Assembly: GCA_030617005.1 (NCBI GenBank)
Contig: JAUWWH010000099.1
Location: forward strand, 1 to 5,007
Length of the DNA: 5,007 bases
Direction of reading: 5' to 3'
Origin: Candidatus Bathyarchaeota archaeon
Lineage (GTDB): Archaea > Thermoproteota > Bathyarchaeia > RBG-16-48-13 > GCA-020355125
The notes under the pieces: generated by a model
The model's database searches: none
Seen by the model: only the letters and a program-made list of their open reading frames with translations
Told to the model about the DNA's origin: nothing
Shown: piece by piece, positions 1-5,007 of the stretch
Layout: each line of letters begins with the position of its first letter
How positions within the stretch are numbered: position 1 is the stretch's first letter
Program-made: the position numbers and the translations under genes

Positions 1-138
1 AAATTGCATATCTTTATAATTCTCGTATATTAATTATCCCTTTTTTTTCTAGGTTATCATTAACTCTGTCTATTATGACCTTAATAAGTTACTCTTGTAT
101 TTCCTTTCTTTATAGCAGTGTTACTCTCTCTTAATCTT

Positions 139-807
139 TTATATACGTATTATTTGGTAGTCTTTCTTCACATTTTTACATGTACTTTCTAATGGACAAA
201 GATGACATAAAGGCTTTTTTTTACAAAATACTTTTCCAAGTTTGACTATGAGTGCATGGAACTCTTTATACACCTCTATCTCTTCTGGTAATTCATCCAT
301 TAGGTACCTCTGCATCTGACTATAGTTATCCACATTACCTCTTATTCTCGTAAAAATGCGAAGTGTGTAAGCATCTATTGGTAGAATCAATTTTTCAGCT
401 GAGTAGAGGAGGATGGAATCTGCAGTTTCAGGTCCAATACCTTTTAAGGAGAGTAGTTCTCTCCGCATTTCTTTAATCGATTTTTTAAAGAATGAGTGTA
501 AACCACCTTCATAATTCTCAAGAATATACCTCGAAAGGAGGATTAATCTCTCGGTCTTCTGTTTATAGAAGCCTGAGGGGTGGATTAAGTCTTCGATATA
601 CCTCTTTTCTTCTGTAGCTAATGAGAGAATGTTTAACTTCTTTGCTTCCTTTAGACGTTGGATAGCTTTATCAACATTTTTCCAGTTAGTCCTCTGCGTG
701 AGTATGGTTCCGATTATCACTTCAAACTTGGTTGTTGCAGGCCACCATTTTTGTTTACCGAAATGTTTTAAGAGTTTCTGATATATCTTGAGTGGATTGA
801 TCTCCAT
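139..807 (-). CDS. HhH-GPD DNA glycosylase, endonuclease III-related (COG2231-like)
   Basis: Base-excision-repair glycosylase of the endonuclease III superfamily, predicted to remove damaged bases from DNA. Numbering from the longer GTG start (816): the segment WWPATTKFEVIIGTILTQ (24-41) is typical of the COG2231 subgroup; the helix-hairpin-helix is LKGIGPETADSILLY (124-138); the catalytic Asp is D148 in PIDAYTLRIF; a C-terminal [4Fe-4S] motif is C198-x5-C204-x2-C207-x5-C213. Glu130 stands where bifunctional endonuclease III has its Schiff-base lysine, so a monofunctional glycosylase without AP-lyase activity is inferred. I chose the ATG at 807 (222 aa) over the GTG at 816 (225 aa) because GGTGG (813-817) lies 5 nt before the ATG and overlaps the GTG. 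The stop is TAA. The base substrate cannot be read from sequence; alkylated purines (as for MagIII) or oxidised pyrimidines are possible. The family call is firm, the exact substrate is not. Confidence 0.9.
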   Translation of the reverse strand: MEINPLKIYQKLLKHFGKQKWWPATTKFEVIIGTILTQRTNWKNVDKAIQRLKEAKKLNILSLATEEKRYIEDLIHPSGFYKQKTERLILLSRYILENYEGGLHSFFKKSIKEMRRELLSLKGIGPETADSILLYSAEKLILPIDAYTLRIFTRIRGNVDNYSQMQRYLMDELPEEIEVYKEFHALIVKLGKVFCKKKPLCHLCPLESTCKNVKKDYQIIRI

Positions 808-812
808 CACTG

Positions 813-817
813 CCACC
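813..817 (-). promoter_or_regulatory. Ribosome-binding site of the HhH-GPD glycosylase
   Basis: On the minus strand the sequence AAAGGTGG is followed by 5 nt and then ATG at 807. GGTG pairs with the CACC of the archaeal 16S rRNA 3' end. It overlaps the alternative GTG start at 816, which argues for the ATG. Confidence 0.55.
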
Positions 818-1070
818 TTTTTAGAATAACATAAAAGGAGTTTAACTTTACGAATAGGGTCATTAACGAGATAGCTTAAGTCAATATTCTTTGATAATTT
901 GAATGTAGACCGATATCTGAGGAAAATTAAAAAAGGATGAGGAATATTTACCTTTTTGGATTAAAAGTATAGACTAACTCTCGAGTCTTATCGAACTAAT
1001 ATGCTTATAAATCCTTGTGACTCAACAATGTTATAAATCCGGAGTTTTCTCATTGGCTCACTCAATAAAA
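818..1070. other. Intergenic region between divergent glycosylase and transporter genes
   Basis: This AT-rich stretch of about 250 bp has no convincing ORF or RNA gene on either strand. It must hold the promoters of both flanking divergent genes. Two TATA-like elements face the transporter (1003-1012 and 1030-1039, listed separately). For the glycosylase the only weak candidate is CTTTTATG on the minus strand (about 830-837), which would place a transcript start almost on the start codon, so I do not call it. Confidence 0.5.
1003..1039 (+). promoter_or_regulatory. Two candidate TATA boxes upstream of the transporter
   Basis: GCTTATAAAT (1003-1012) and GTTATAAATC (1030-1039) both resemble archaeal TATA boxes. 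Initiation about 25 nt downstream would fall near 1032 and 1060. The second gives a transcript beginning about 11 nt before the TTG at 1071, which supports a transporter reading frame starting well upstream of 1173. No Shine-Dalgarno sequence is seen before any of the candidate starts. Confidence 0.45.
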
Positions 1071-1172
1071 TTGGTGATAAAAAGAATCTTTTCTAATCGA
1101 AACATTATGGTCATAACTGCCACTACAAGTGTATGGACCTTCATCTTTTCGTTATATTACACCTTTTAGCCG
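1071..1172 (+). other. Missing N-terminus of the transporter, interrupted by in-frame TAG (1167-1169)
   Basis: The frame of the downstream transporter stays open leftwards from 1173 to 1011, apart from one TAG at 1167-1169. Candidate starts are TTG 1071, GTG 1074 and ATG 1107. Conceptual translation gives a basic segment (LVIKRIFSNRN), then a hydrophobic helix ending in FSLYYTF, the TAG, and PLYLLELGA. That is what an MFS protein should have: a cytoplasmic basic tail and transmembrane helix 1. Internal pseudo-symmetry supports it, because F-TAG-P-L-Y aligns with F205-F206-V-L-Y at the start of the second half. Reading through the TAG gives 397 aa (ATG 1107) or 409 aa (TTG 1071), close to the usual 400 of the family. 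The stop may be a real nonsense mutation, a base-calling error, or a recoded codon. Confidence 0.7.
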
Positions 1173-2300
1173 TTGTACTTACTGGAACTAGGAGCGACGA
1201 CTGAGATCATTGGTCTCATTGCTATGATCCAAAGCACAGCTCAGTTGATCTTTCAACTTCCAGGAGGGATATTAGCTGATAGAATCGGAAGAAGAAAAGT
1301 CATAGTGTATGGTAGTATGTTTCGATTAATCACTCCCATAGTATTCCTATTTGCTACATCTTGGGAAATGGTTTTACCTGGAGTAATCTGTCAAGCTGTA
1401 GCGTCCGTATATATGCCTGCTTTTAACGCTTTGATCGCTGAATCCCTCCCCCATGAAGATAGGGGTGCAGCGTTTGGTGCATTTAGAATGATAACGATGT
1501 TACCCTTAGTAATTACTGGTTTCCTTGGAGGGGTATTTATGGATCATTTTGGTGTTTGGGAAGGTACAAGAATGATCTTGATAGTTAACATCTTTGCGTC
1601 TATCTTTATAGTTGCAGTAAGATACAAGTTCATTACAGAGACATTTACCCCAAAGCAGTTAAGTACTGCAAAAAAGACGAGCATTAAAGAATCAATTTCA
1701 GAGTTACGTCATCAACCGAAGACGGTGTGGGCCCTGATTTCAGTTTCCTGTTTATCAAGCTTCGCTTTACGATTATCCTTCCCTTTTTTCGTCTTGTACG
1801 CTGTTAACATTATAGGCTTAACCAACACTCAATGGGGACTGATCGGTTCTATTATTAGCGTCGTTTCGATGTCTCTTTCTCTTCCAGGTGGAATGATTAC
1901 CGACAAGATCGGTAGAAAGCCGAACATACTTATTGCACGAATTCTCACTCCAATCACAACATTTGCATTAACCTTCGTAAAAGGTTTCAATCAAACATTA
2001 TTTGTACGACTCATCAGTAGTATAGGTGGGGGTCTTGGCGGAGGGATTTCTGGGGCGTCTGGGGGTCCCGCTTGGCAGGCTCTATTGGCCGATATTATTC
2101 CGTCTCATAAGCGCGGACGGGTTTACGGGTTAATCGGAACCTTAACTGGATTGATGGGTGCACCATCGCCTTGGATAGGGGGTCTCATGTGGGATCAGAT
2201 TAGTCCTGCTTTCACTTTACAAATGTCTTGTTGGCTTGGAATCATCCCGGCTCTCATCTTTCTACTCTTCGTTAAAGAACCAAAGATCAAAGAAACGTGA
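1173..2300 (+). CDS. Major facilitator superfamily (MFS) transporter, lacking its first helix as called
   Basis: Membrane secondary transporter of the MFS fold; substrate unknown. The 375-aa open part begins at a TTG without a ribosome-binding site, just after an in-frame TAG, and starts between helices 1 and 2, so about 11 of the expected 12 helices remain. MFS motif A occurs in both halves: GGILADRIGRRK (31-42) and GGMITDKIGRKP (239-250). The halves also share a second repeat, MPAFNALIAESLP (81-93) and GPAWQALLADIIP (298-310), as expected from the internal duplication of the fold. A soluble charged linker lies at about 151-183, and a glycine-rich stretch at 285-298 lies in the second half. 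The gene is convergent with endonuclease IV (49-bp gap) and has no operon partner. The rest of the frame is intact and the motifs are conserved, which argues against long-standing decay. If the upstream TAG is genuine and read as stop, this is probably a recent pseudogene; if recoded or an error, the gene starts at 1071 or 1107. Drug or sugar efflux would be guesses. Confidence 0.85.
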   Translation: MYLLELGATTEIIGLIAMIQSTAQLIFQLPGGILADRIGRRKVIVYGSMFRLITPIVFLFATSWEMVLPGVICQAVASVYMPAFNALIAESLPHEDRGAAFGAFRMITMLPLVITGFLGGVFMDHFGVWEGTRMILIVNIFASIFIVAVRYKFITETFTPKQLSTAKKTSIKESISELRHQPKTVWALISVSCLSSFALRLSFPFFVLYAVNIIGLTNTQWGLIGSIISVVSMSLSLPGGMITDKIGRKPNILIARILTPITTFALTFVKGFNQTLFVRLISSIGGGLGGGISGASGGPAWQALLADIIPSHKRGRVYGLIGTLTGLMGAPSPWIGGLMWDQISPAFTLQMSCWLGIIPALIFLLFVKEPKIKET

Positions 2301-2349
2301 TTATTTGATCTTACCGTAGACATACTGAAAATAATTACATTGGAGAACT

Positions 2350-3186
2350 TTAACGCGCTAACTCTCTAACTTTTTTGAGATTCTCTAAATTCTGCTTCCT
2401 TTCGTCTAGAGGCGTTTCAAGGATGAGCGGGATCTCCCTAAATTTGCTATGTAGGATGTTTCTAAATCCATCCATTCCAATTTTTCCCAACCCGATGTGC
2501 TCATGTCTATCTTTATGCGCGTTTAACCCACCCTTAGACCCGTTGAGATGTACCAATTTTAGCCTTTCCCATCCTAGGACTTCTTCAAACCTTTCAATAA
2601 CAGTATTAACCGCTTGCTCAGTTCTCAAATCATACCCCGCAGCGAAAGCATGACATATATCAAAGCAAACTCCGATACGATCAGAGTGAATTATTCCATC
2701 GACTACCCTTTTAATGTCTTCAAATGATGAACCCATACTATTTCGTGTTCCAGCTGTGTTCTCCAAGAGTAATATAACCTCTCCCTTAATCTTTGAAAAG
2801 GAATCATTTATCGCATCTATCATCCTTCTGCGTCCAAATGCTTTCCCCGCACCAAGGTGGCTTCCGAGATGTGTTACTAGATATGGAATTCTCAATTCAA
2901 CGCATCTTTTCAACTCAATCGTTAGGGATTCCATGGAGCGTTTGTAGACACCATCTCTTGATGAAGCGAGGTTCGGTAGATAAGGCATGTGACCAAAGAT
3001 TGGCTGTATCCTGTATCTCTTAACCTTCTCTCTAAACCTCCCCACTTCCCCAGGATTCAAGGGTATAACTTGCCACACACGGGGATTTCTCGTAAAGATC
3101 TGAAAAATTTCATAATTCTCTGCTACCGCCTTATCAACGGCTTCATCGATGGAGCCTGCGATGGATACGTGAAATCCAATTTTCAT
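2350..3186 (-). CDS. nfo: Endonuclease IV (AP endonuclease, zinc-dependent)
   Basis: Class II apurinic/apyrimidinic endonuclease that incises DNA 5' of abasic sites in base-excision repair, with a TIM-barrel fold and three zinc ions. At 278 aa it matches the family length. All nine metal ligands known from E. coli Nfo can be placed: H66 (GHMPYL), H106 (THLGSHLG), E142 (LLLENTAG), D176 and H179 (CFDICHAFAAGYD), H213 (LVHLNGSKG), D226 and H228 (DRHEHIGLGKIG), and E257 (LILETP). The N-terminus MKIGFHVSIAGS is canonical, and AGGTG (3195-3199) lies 8 nt before the ATG, so the start is secure. The stop is TAA. It converges with the transporter and diverges from the tyrosyl-tRNA synthetase; no clear minus-strand TATA box was found upstream. 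It would process the AP sites left by a monofunctional glycosylase such as the one at 139-807. Confidence 0.96.
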   Translation of the reverse strand: MKIGFHVSIAGSIDEAVDKAVAENYEIFQIFTRNPRVWQVIPLNPGEVGRFREKVKRYRIQPIFGHMPYLPNLASSRDGVYKRSMESLTIELKRCVELRIPYLVTHLGSHLGAGKAFGRRRMIDAINDSFSKIKGEVILLLENTAGTRNSMGSSFEDIKRVVDGIIHSDRIGVCFDICHAFAAGYDLRTEQAVNTVIERFEEVLGWERLKLVHLNGSKGGLNAHKDRHEHIGLGKIGMDGFRNILHSKFREIPLILETPLDERKQNLENLKKVRELAR

Positions 3187-3194
3187 CCAAGTGA

Positions 3195-3199
3195 CACCT
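3195..3199 (-). promoter_or_regulatory. Ribosome-binding site of endonuclease IV
   Basis: AGGTG on the minus strand, 8 nt before the ATG at 3186, is complementary to the CACCT of the archaeal 16S rRNA 3' end. It fixes the start codon. Confidence 0.6.
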
Positions 3200-3344
3200 A
3201 TTTGGAGTTAATACTATTCAGGGCGTACATTCCATTATCTTTTGTACTTCTTCTTAACTCAAAAGCGTTTTCTACTAATAAGAATGATTAAAGAACCATA
3301 ATTTCTTCTATGTGATAATAACGAGTCAACACTTATGTAGAATC

Positions 3345-3353
3345 CTTATATAG
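3345..3353 (+). promoter_or_regulatory. Candidate upstream TATA box in the divergent gap
   Basis: CTTATATAG is a good archaeal TATA-like sequence in a very AT-rich stretch (about 27% GC over 3241-3420). Initiation would fall near 3374, which precedes the GC-richer island by about 45 nt. It may drive that island or a long-leader transcript of the tyrosyl-tRNA synthetase gene. Confidence 0.35.
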
Positions 3354-3394
3354 CCCGTTTCCACCAAATTTTGATTTTAATCATTTTCTAAAGG

Positions 3395-3406
3395 GTTAAA
3401 AATAGG
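3395..3406 (+). promoter_or_regulatory. Weak TATA-like element before the structured island
   Basis: GTTAAAAATAGG is a weaker TATA match, but initiation 24-26 nt downstream of its centre would fall at about 3424, exactly where GC content rises and the inverted repeats begin. The position is the main evidence. Confidence 0.25.
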
Positions 3407-3419
3407 TTATTACTTACAA

Positions 3420-3529
3420 AAATATGGGAGCAACGTAATCCTCCGTCACCTTGAGACCCATATTGACGGACTCAACAGAGGATAACGTGCATGTTAACTT
3501 ATGACTGTTGGATCTACCCAAATATGGGA
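3420..3529 (+). repeat. Direct repeat AAATATGGGA, copies 100 bp apart, with an inverted copy between
   Basis: AAATATGGGA occurs at 3420-3429 and at 3520-3529, exactly 100 bp apart. Its complement CCCATATT lies at 3457-3464, mostly in the loop of the 3430-3490 stem. The loop could therefore pair with either flanking copy, giving mutually exclusive long-range pairings. Confidence 0.6.
3430..3490. repeat. Long imperfect inverted repeat (stem-loop)
   Basis: The left arm GCAACGTAATCCTC (3430-3443) pairs with GAGGATAACGTGC (3478-3490) with one A-A mismatch and one bulged A. Inside it CGTCA (3444-3448) pairs with TGACG (3464-3468). The 3' side carries a 9-nt bulge (3469-3477) and the loop spans 3449-3463. 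The pairing is read directly from the sequence; a role as RNA is inferred. Confidence 0.7.
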
Positions 3530-3637
3530 CATTAAATCTCTATAGACAGAGGCGGTGGGTGTTGAAAATTCCACCTTTCAGAGTCTTAACCTAGAGGAAT
3601 GCCGATCCTCAAAGTTGGTTGGACCCCTGTCATGTGG

Positions 3638-3644
3638 TATATAA
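3638..3644 (+). promoter_or_regulatory. TATA box of the tyrosyl-tRNA synthetase gene
   Basis: TATATAA within GTGGTATATAACC is the best TATA box near the gene. Initiation about 25 nt downstream falls near 3666, giving a 5' leader of about 50 nt that contains the GGTG ribosome-binding site. The sequence is nearly symmetric, so it could also read leftwards. Confidence 0.55.
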
Positions 3645-3705
3645 CCCCCATCGATAGAGCGGAAGTTTTTTTAACAAACAGTTCACAGTCTATGGTAAAG
3701 TGAAG

Positions 3706-3709
3706 GGTG
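3706..3709 (+). promoter_or_regulatory. Ribosome-binding site of the tyrosyl-tRNA synthetase
   Basis: GGTG in AAGGGTGCTTTAG lies 6 nt before the ATG at 3716 and is complementary to the anti-Shine-Dalgarno CACC. It supports this start. Confidence 0.55.
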
Positions 3710-3715
3710 CTTTAG

Positions 3716-4801
3716 ATGTCAGAAGAAGAGAGACGGTTTGATCTAATCTTTAGAAATACATCCGAAATCATTACCGAATCCGACTTGAGGAAGATTTTAG
3801 AAGAGAAAAGACTCCGTGGTTACATCGGAGTCGAACCTTCTGGCCTCTTCCATGTCGGTTGGATTATCTGGGTTGAGAAATTGAAAGATTTAATGAATGC
3901 CGGGGTCGATATGGTCTTCCTCATGGCTACATGGCATGCTTGGATAAATGATAAACTCGAAGGAAAGATGGAGACTATCAAAGATTGTGCTTCTTATTTG
4001 AGACATTGCCTTTCTGCTTTAGGTGTAAAAACTGAAAAGCTTAGCTTCATCGATGCTGAAGAGATGGTTAGTGATCCAAACTATTGGGCTCTTGTCTTAC
4101 GGGTTGCGAAACAATTAACTTTAGCGAGAGTGAGGAGAGCCATGACCATTATGGGTCGAACCAAACGTGAGGCATCCCTAGATTTCTCTAAACTGATATA
4201 CCCTGTTATGCAGATTTCCGATATTTACTACCTCAACCTCGATTTATGTTTAGGTGGAACAGACCAACGTAGAGCACATGTTTTAGCTAGAGAGGTGTCT
4301 GGTAAACTCGCAAAGAAGAAACCCGTAGCAATTCACACTCCGCTCCTGATAGGGTTGAGTGGTTTGAGAAGAATGGATGCAAGTGAAGTTACACAGGAGG
4401 ATCTCCTCAATTTAAAGATGAGTAAATCAAAGCCTGAAACGTGTATCTTCCTCCACGATAAAATAGAAGAAGTTGAAAATAAACTTCTAAATGCTTATTG
4501 TCCACCTAAGCAAATTGCACACAATCCCCTCATTGAGTTCAATCATAAACTCCTCTTTCCGGAGAGAGGATTCAGGTTAGACATAGACCGACCACGGAAA
4601 TATGGGGGCTCAATTAGCGTGGATAGTTTCAGAGATCTTTGCCTAAAATATGAAGCTGGAGAGATTCATCCATTAGACTTAAAGAAGGCGACTGCAATGG
4701 CTTTAAACCGAAAGTTAGACCCCGTCCGCTCATATTTTAAGGATAAATCCGAGGCTAGAGAACTTTATAATAAACTCGCAAAATCAACGATAAGCAGATA
4801 A
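3716..4801 (+). CDS. tyrS: Tyrosyl-tRNA synthetase, archaeal type
   Basis: Class I aminoacyl-tRNA synthetase that charges tRNA-Tyr with tyrosine in the cytoplasm; essential for translation. The 361-aa length fits crenarchaeal/TACK enzymes, longer than the 306 aa of Methanocaldococcus jannaschii. The Rossmann domain has the substrate signature GYIGVEPSG (35-43); the HIGH-type motif is H46-V-G-W49, with Trp at the last position. Tyrosine-specific pocket residues match the M. jannaschii enzyme: Y36, and Y162, Q166 and D169 in YPVMQISDIYYL, plus Q184 in GGTDQRRAHVLARE. The KMSKS loop is 234-238. The C-terminal helical anticodon-binding part follows, with AYCPPKQ and LDPVRSYF typical of archaeal TyrRS. 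Tyr rather than Trp specificity follows from the YxGxEPSG and YPxMQxxD signatures. GGTG lies 6 nt before the ATG. The stop is TAA. It has its own TATA box and lies downstream of an unexplained structured region that could be its leader. Confidence 0.96.
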   Translation: MSEEERRFDLIFRNTSEIITESDLRKILEEKRLRGYIGVEPSGLFHVGWIIWVEKLKDLMNAGVDMVFLMATWHAWINDKLEGKMETIKDCASYLRHCLSALGVKTEKLSFIDAEEMVSDPNYWALVLRVAKQLTLARVRRAMTIMGRTKREASLDFSKLIYPVMQISDIYYLNLDLCLGGTDQRRAHVLAREVSGKLAKKKPVAIHTPLLIGLSGLRRMDASEVTQEDLLNLKMSKSKPETCIFLHDKIEEVENKLLNAYCPPKQIAHNPLIEFNHKLLFPERGFRLDIDRPRKYGGSISVDSFRDLCLKYEAGEIHPLDLKKATAMALNRKLDPVRSYFKDKSEARELYNKLAKSTISR

Positions 4802-4873
4802 AAATAAACTAATAGTATCTCCTGAAAAGTTAACTAAGAACATCTCCAATAATTCACTTCAAAACATATGTAG

Positions 4874-4882
4874 TTTAATATA
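4874..4882 (+). promoter_or_regulatory. TATA box of the TOPRIM-domain gene
   Basis: TTTAATATA has its centre about 24 nt before the TTG at 4902. That spacing puts the transcription start on or next to the start codon, as in leaderless archaeal mRNAs. Confidence 0.45.
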
Positions 4883-4901
4883 GAGATGGCGGTCAACGAC
4901 A

Positions 4902-5007
4902 TTGCCAACAAGTGCTGAGCAAAAACTTGAGTCCATAATCGATATTCTTGAACACTTATCCCAGGAAGTAAGGCGCGGAGTTCCCATAATTGTTGAAGGA
5001 CATAAAG
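4902..5007 (+). CDS. TOPRIM-domain protein, N-terminal part (runs off the window)
   Basis: Only the first 35 codons are visible. The conceptual protein begins MPTSAEQKLESIIDILEHL, continues with a helix of alternating charge, and reaches VPIIVEGHK at the window edge. The last segment is the first beta strand of a TOPRIM domain with its conserved catalytic Glu (VEGKxD-type motif), as in small archaeal TOPRIM proteins related to RNase M5 and DnaG-type primases. The frame is closed by TAG at 4881-4883, and the only sensible start is the TTG at 4902, consistent with a leaderless transcript from the TATA box at 4874-4882. A competing ATG at 4886 is in another frame and stops at 4916-4918. The RNA or DNA substrate cannot be told from this part. 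The gene starts 100 bp after the tyrosyl-tRNA synthetase stop, on the same strand. Confidence 0.7.
   Translation, partial: MPTSAEQKLESIIDILEHLSQEVRRGVPIIVEGHK

Larger units (their letters stand above)
3421..3665 (+). ncRNA. Candidate structured RNA or long leader, unassigned
   Basis: This ORF-less stretch of about 245 bp has roughly 45% GC (108 of 240 bases in 3421-3660) against about 27% in the preceding 180 bp, a contrast typical of folded RNAs in AT-rich archaea. It holds a long imperfect stem (3430-3490) and smaller hairpins: CTCT/AGAG (3538-3541 with 3548-3551), GGTGG/CCACC (3554-3558 with 3571-3575) and GAGGA/TCCTC (3594-3598 with 3606-3610). A T7 run follows at 3666-3672 and could end a transcript. 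I looked for the SRP RNA signature (GGAAG and AGCA around helix 8), the RNase P core elements and tRNA arms on both strands and did not find them. The strand is inferred from the TATA elements and the T-run. It may instead be a regulatory leader of the gene at 3716, or the remains of a repeat element. Confidence 0.35.

Noticed and set aside
41..48. T8 run as a transcription terminator
   Set aside because: It would serve a plus-strand gene ending to the left of the window, but no such gene is visible and it points the wrong way for the glycosylase gene.
2301..2349. Terminator in the gap between the convergent transporter and endonuclease IV genes
   Set aside because: No T-run or clear hairpin is visible on either strand in these 49 bases.
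2375..3291. Four plus-strand ORFs of 76-100 codons overlapping endonuclease IV
   Set aside because: They are antisense shadows of a strongly conserved gene, with no recognisable domains and no ribosome-binding sites.
3543..3610. Possible RNase P RNA core, from ACAGAGGCGG and GAGGAATGCC
   Set aside because: The two pieces resemble the P4 strands only loosely and occur in the wrong order for the molecule; no other conserved element was seen on either strand.
3421..3665. Possible SRP RNA, because GGGAGCA occurs at 3426-3432
   Set aside because: The rest of the universal helix-8 signature (GGAAG before it, pairing partners around it) is absent, and the surrounding bases are AT-rich and unpaired in the required way.
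4597..4605. Third AAATATGGG copy matching the intergenic repeat
   Set aside because: It lies inside the tyrosyl-tRNA synthetase gene and encodes a KYGG segment that explains it; there is no matching flank.
4886..4918. Short ORF starting at ATG 4886
   Set aside because: It ends after ten codons at TGA (4916-4918) and overlaps the better supported TOPRIM frame.

Overview
The window looks like chromosomal DNA from an AT-rich archaeon. The tyrosyl-tRNA synthetase is of the archaeal/eukaryotic type, TATA-like boxes sit at archaeal distances from the starts, and three genes carry a GGTG-type ribosome-binding site. A TACK-group lineage such as Bathyarchaeota would fit, but that is inference from protein flavour only. 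No transposase, integrase, CRISPR array, tRNA or rRNA was seen.

Layout, left to right: (1) a minus-strand HhH-GPD DNA glycosylase related to endonuclease III (139-807); (2) a roughly 300-bp promoter-bearing gap; (3) a plus-strand major facilitator transporter (1173-2300), whose natural N-terminus lies upstream (about 1071-1172) and is cut off by an in-frame TAG at 1167-1169; (4) convergent to it, a minus-strand endonuclease IV with all nine zinc ligands (2350-3186); (5) a 529-bp divergent gap whose right half (about 3421-3665) has higher GC, is rich in inverted repeats and has no ORF, so it may be a structured RNA or long leader; (6) plus-strand tyrosyl-tRNA synthetase (3716-4801); (7) the first 35 codons of a small TOPRIM-domain protein, running off the right edge (4902-5007).

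The two DNA-repair enzymes could act in sequence in base-excision repair: the glycosylase lacks the lyase lysine and would leave an AP site, which endonuclease IV incises. They are not in one operon. The tyrosyl-tRNA synthetase and TOPRIM genes point the same way but each has its own TATA box. The transporter has no substrate clue from its neighbours.

The two observations most worth a second look are the in-frame TAG in the first membrane helix of the transporter (nonsense mutation, sequencing error, or recoding such as pyrrolysine) and the unexplained structured island before the tyrosyl-tRNA synthetase gene. Everything else is ordinary archaeal housekeeping content.
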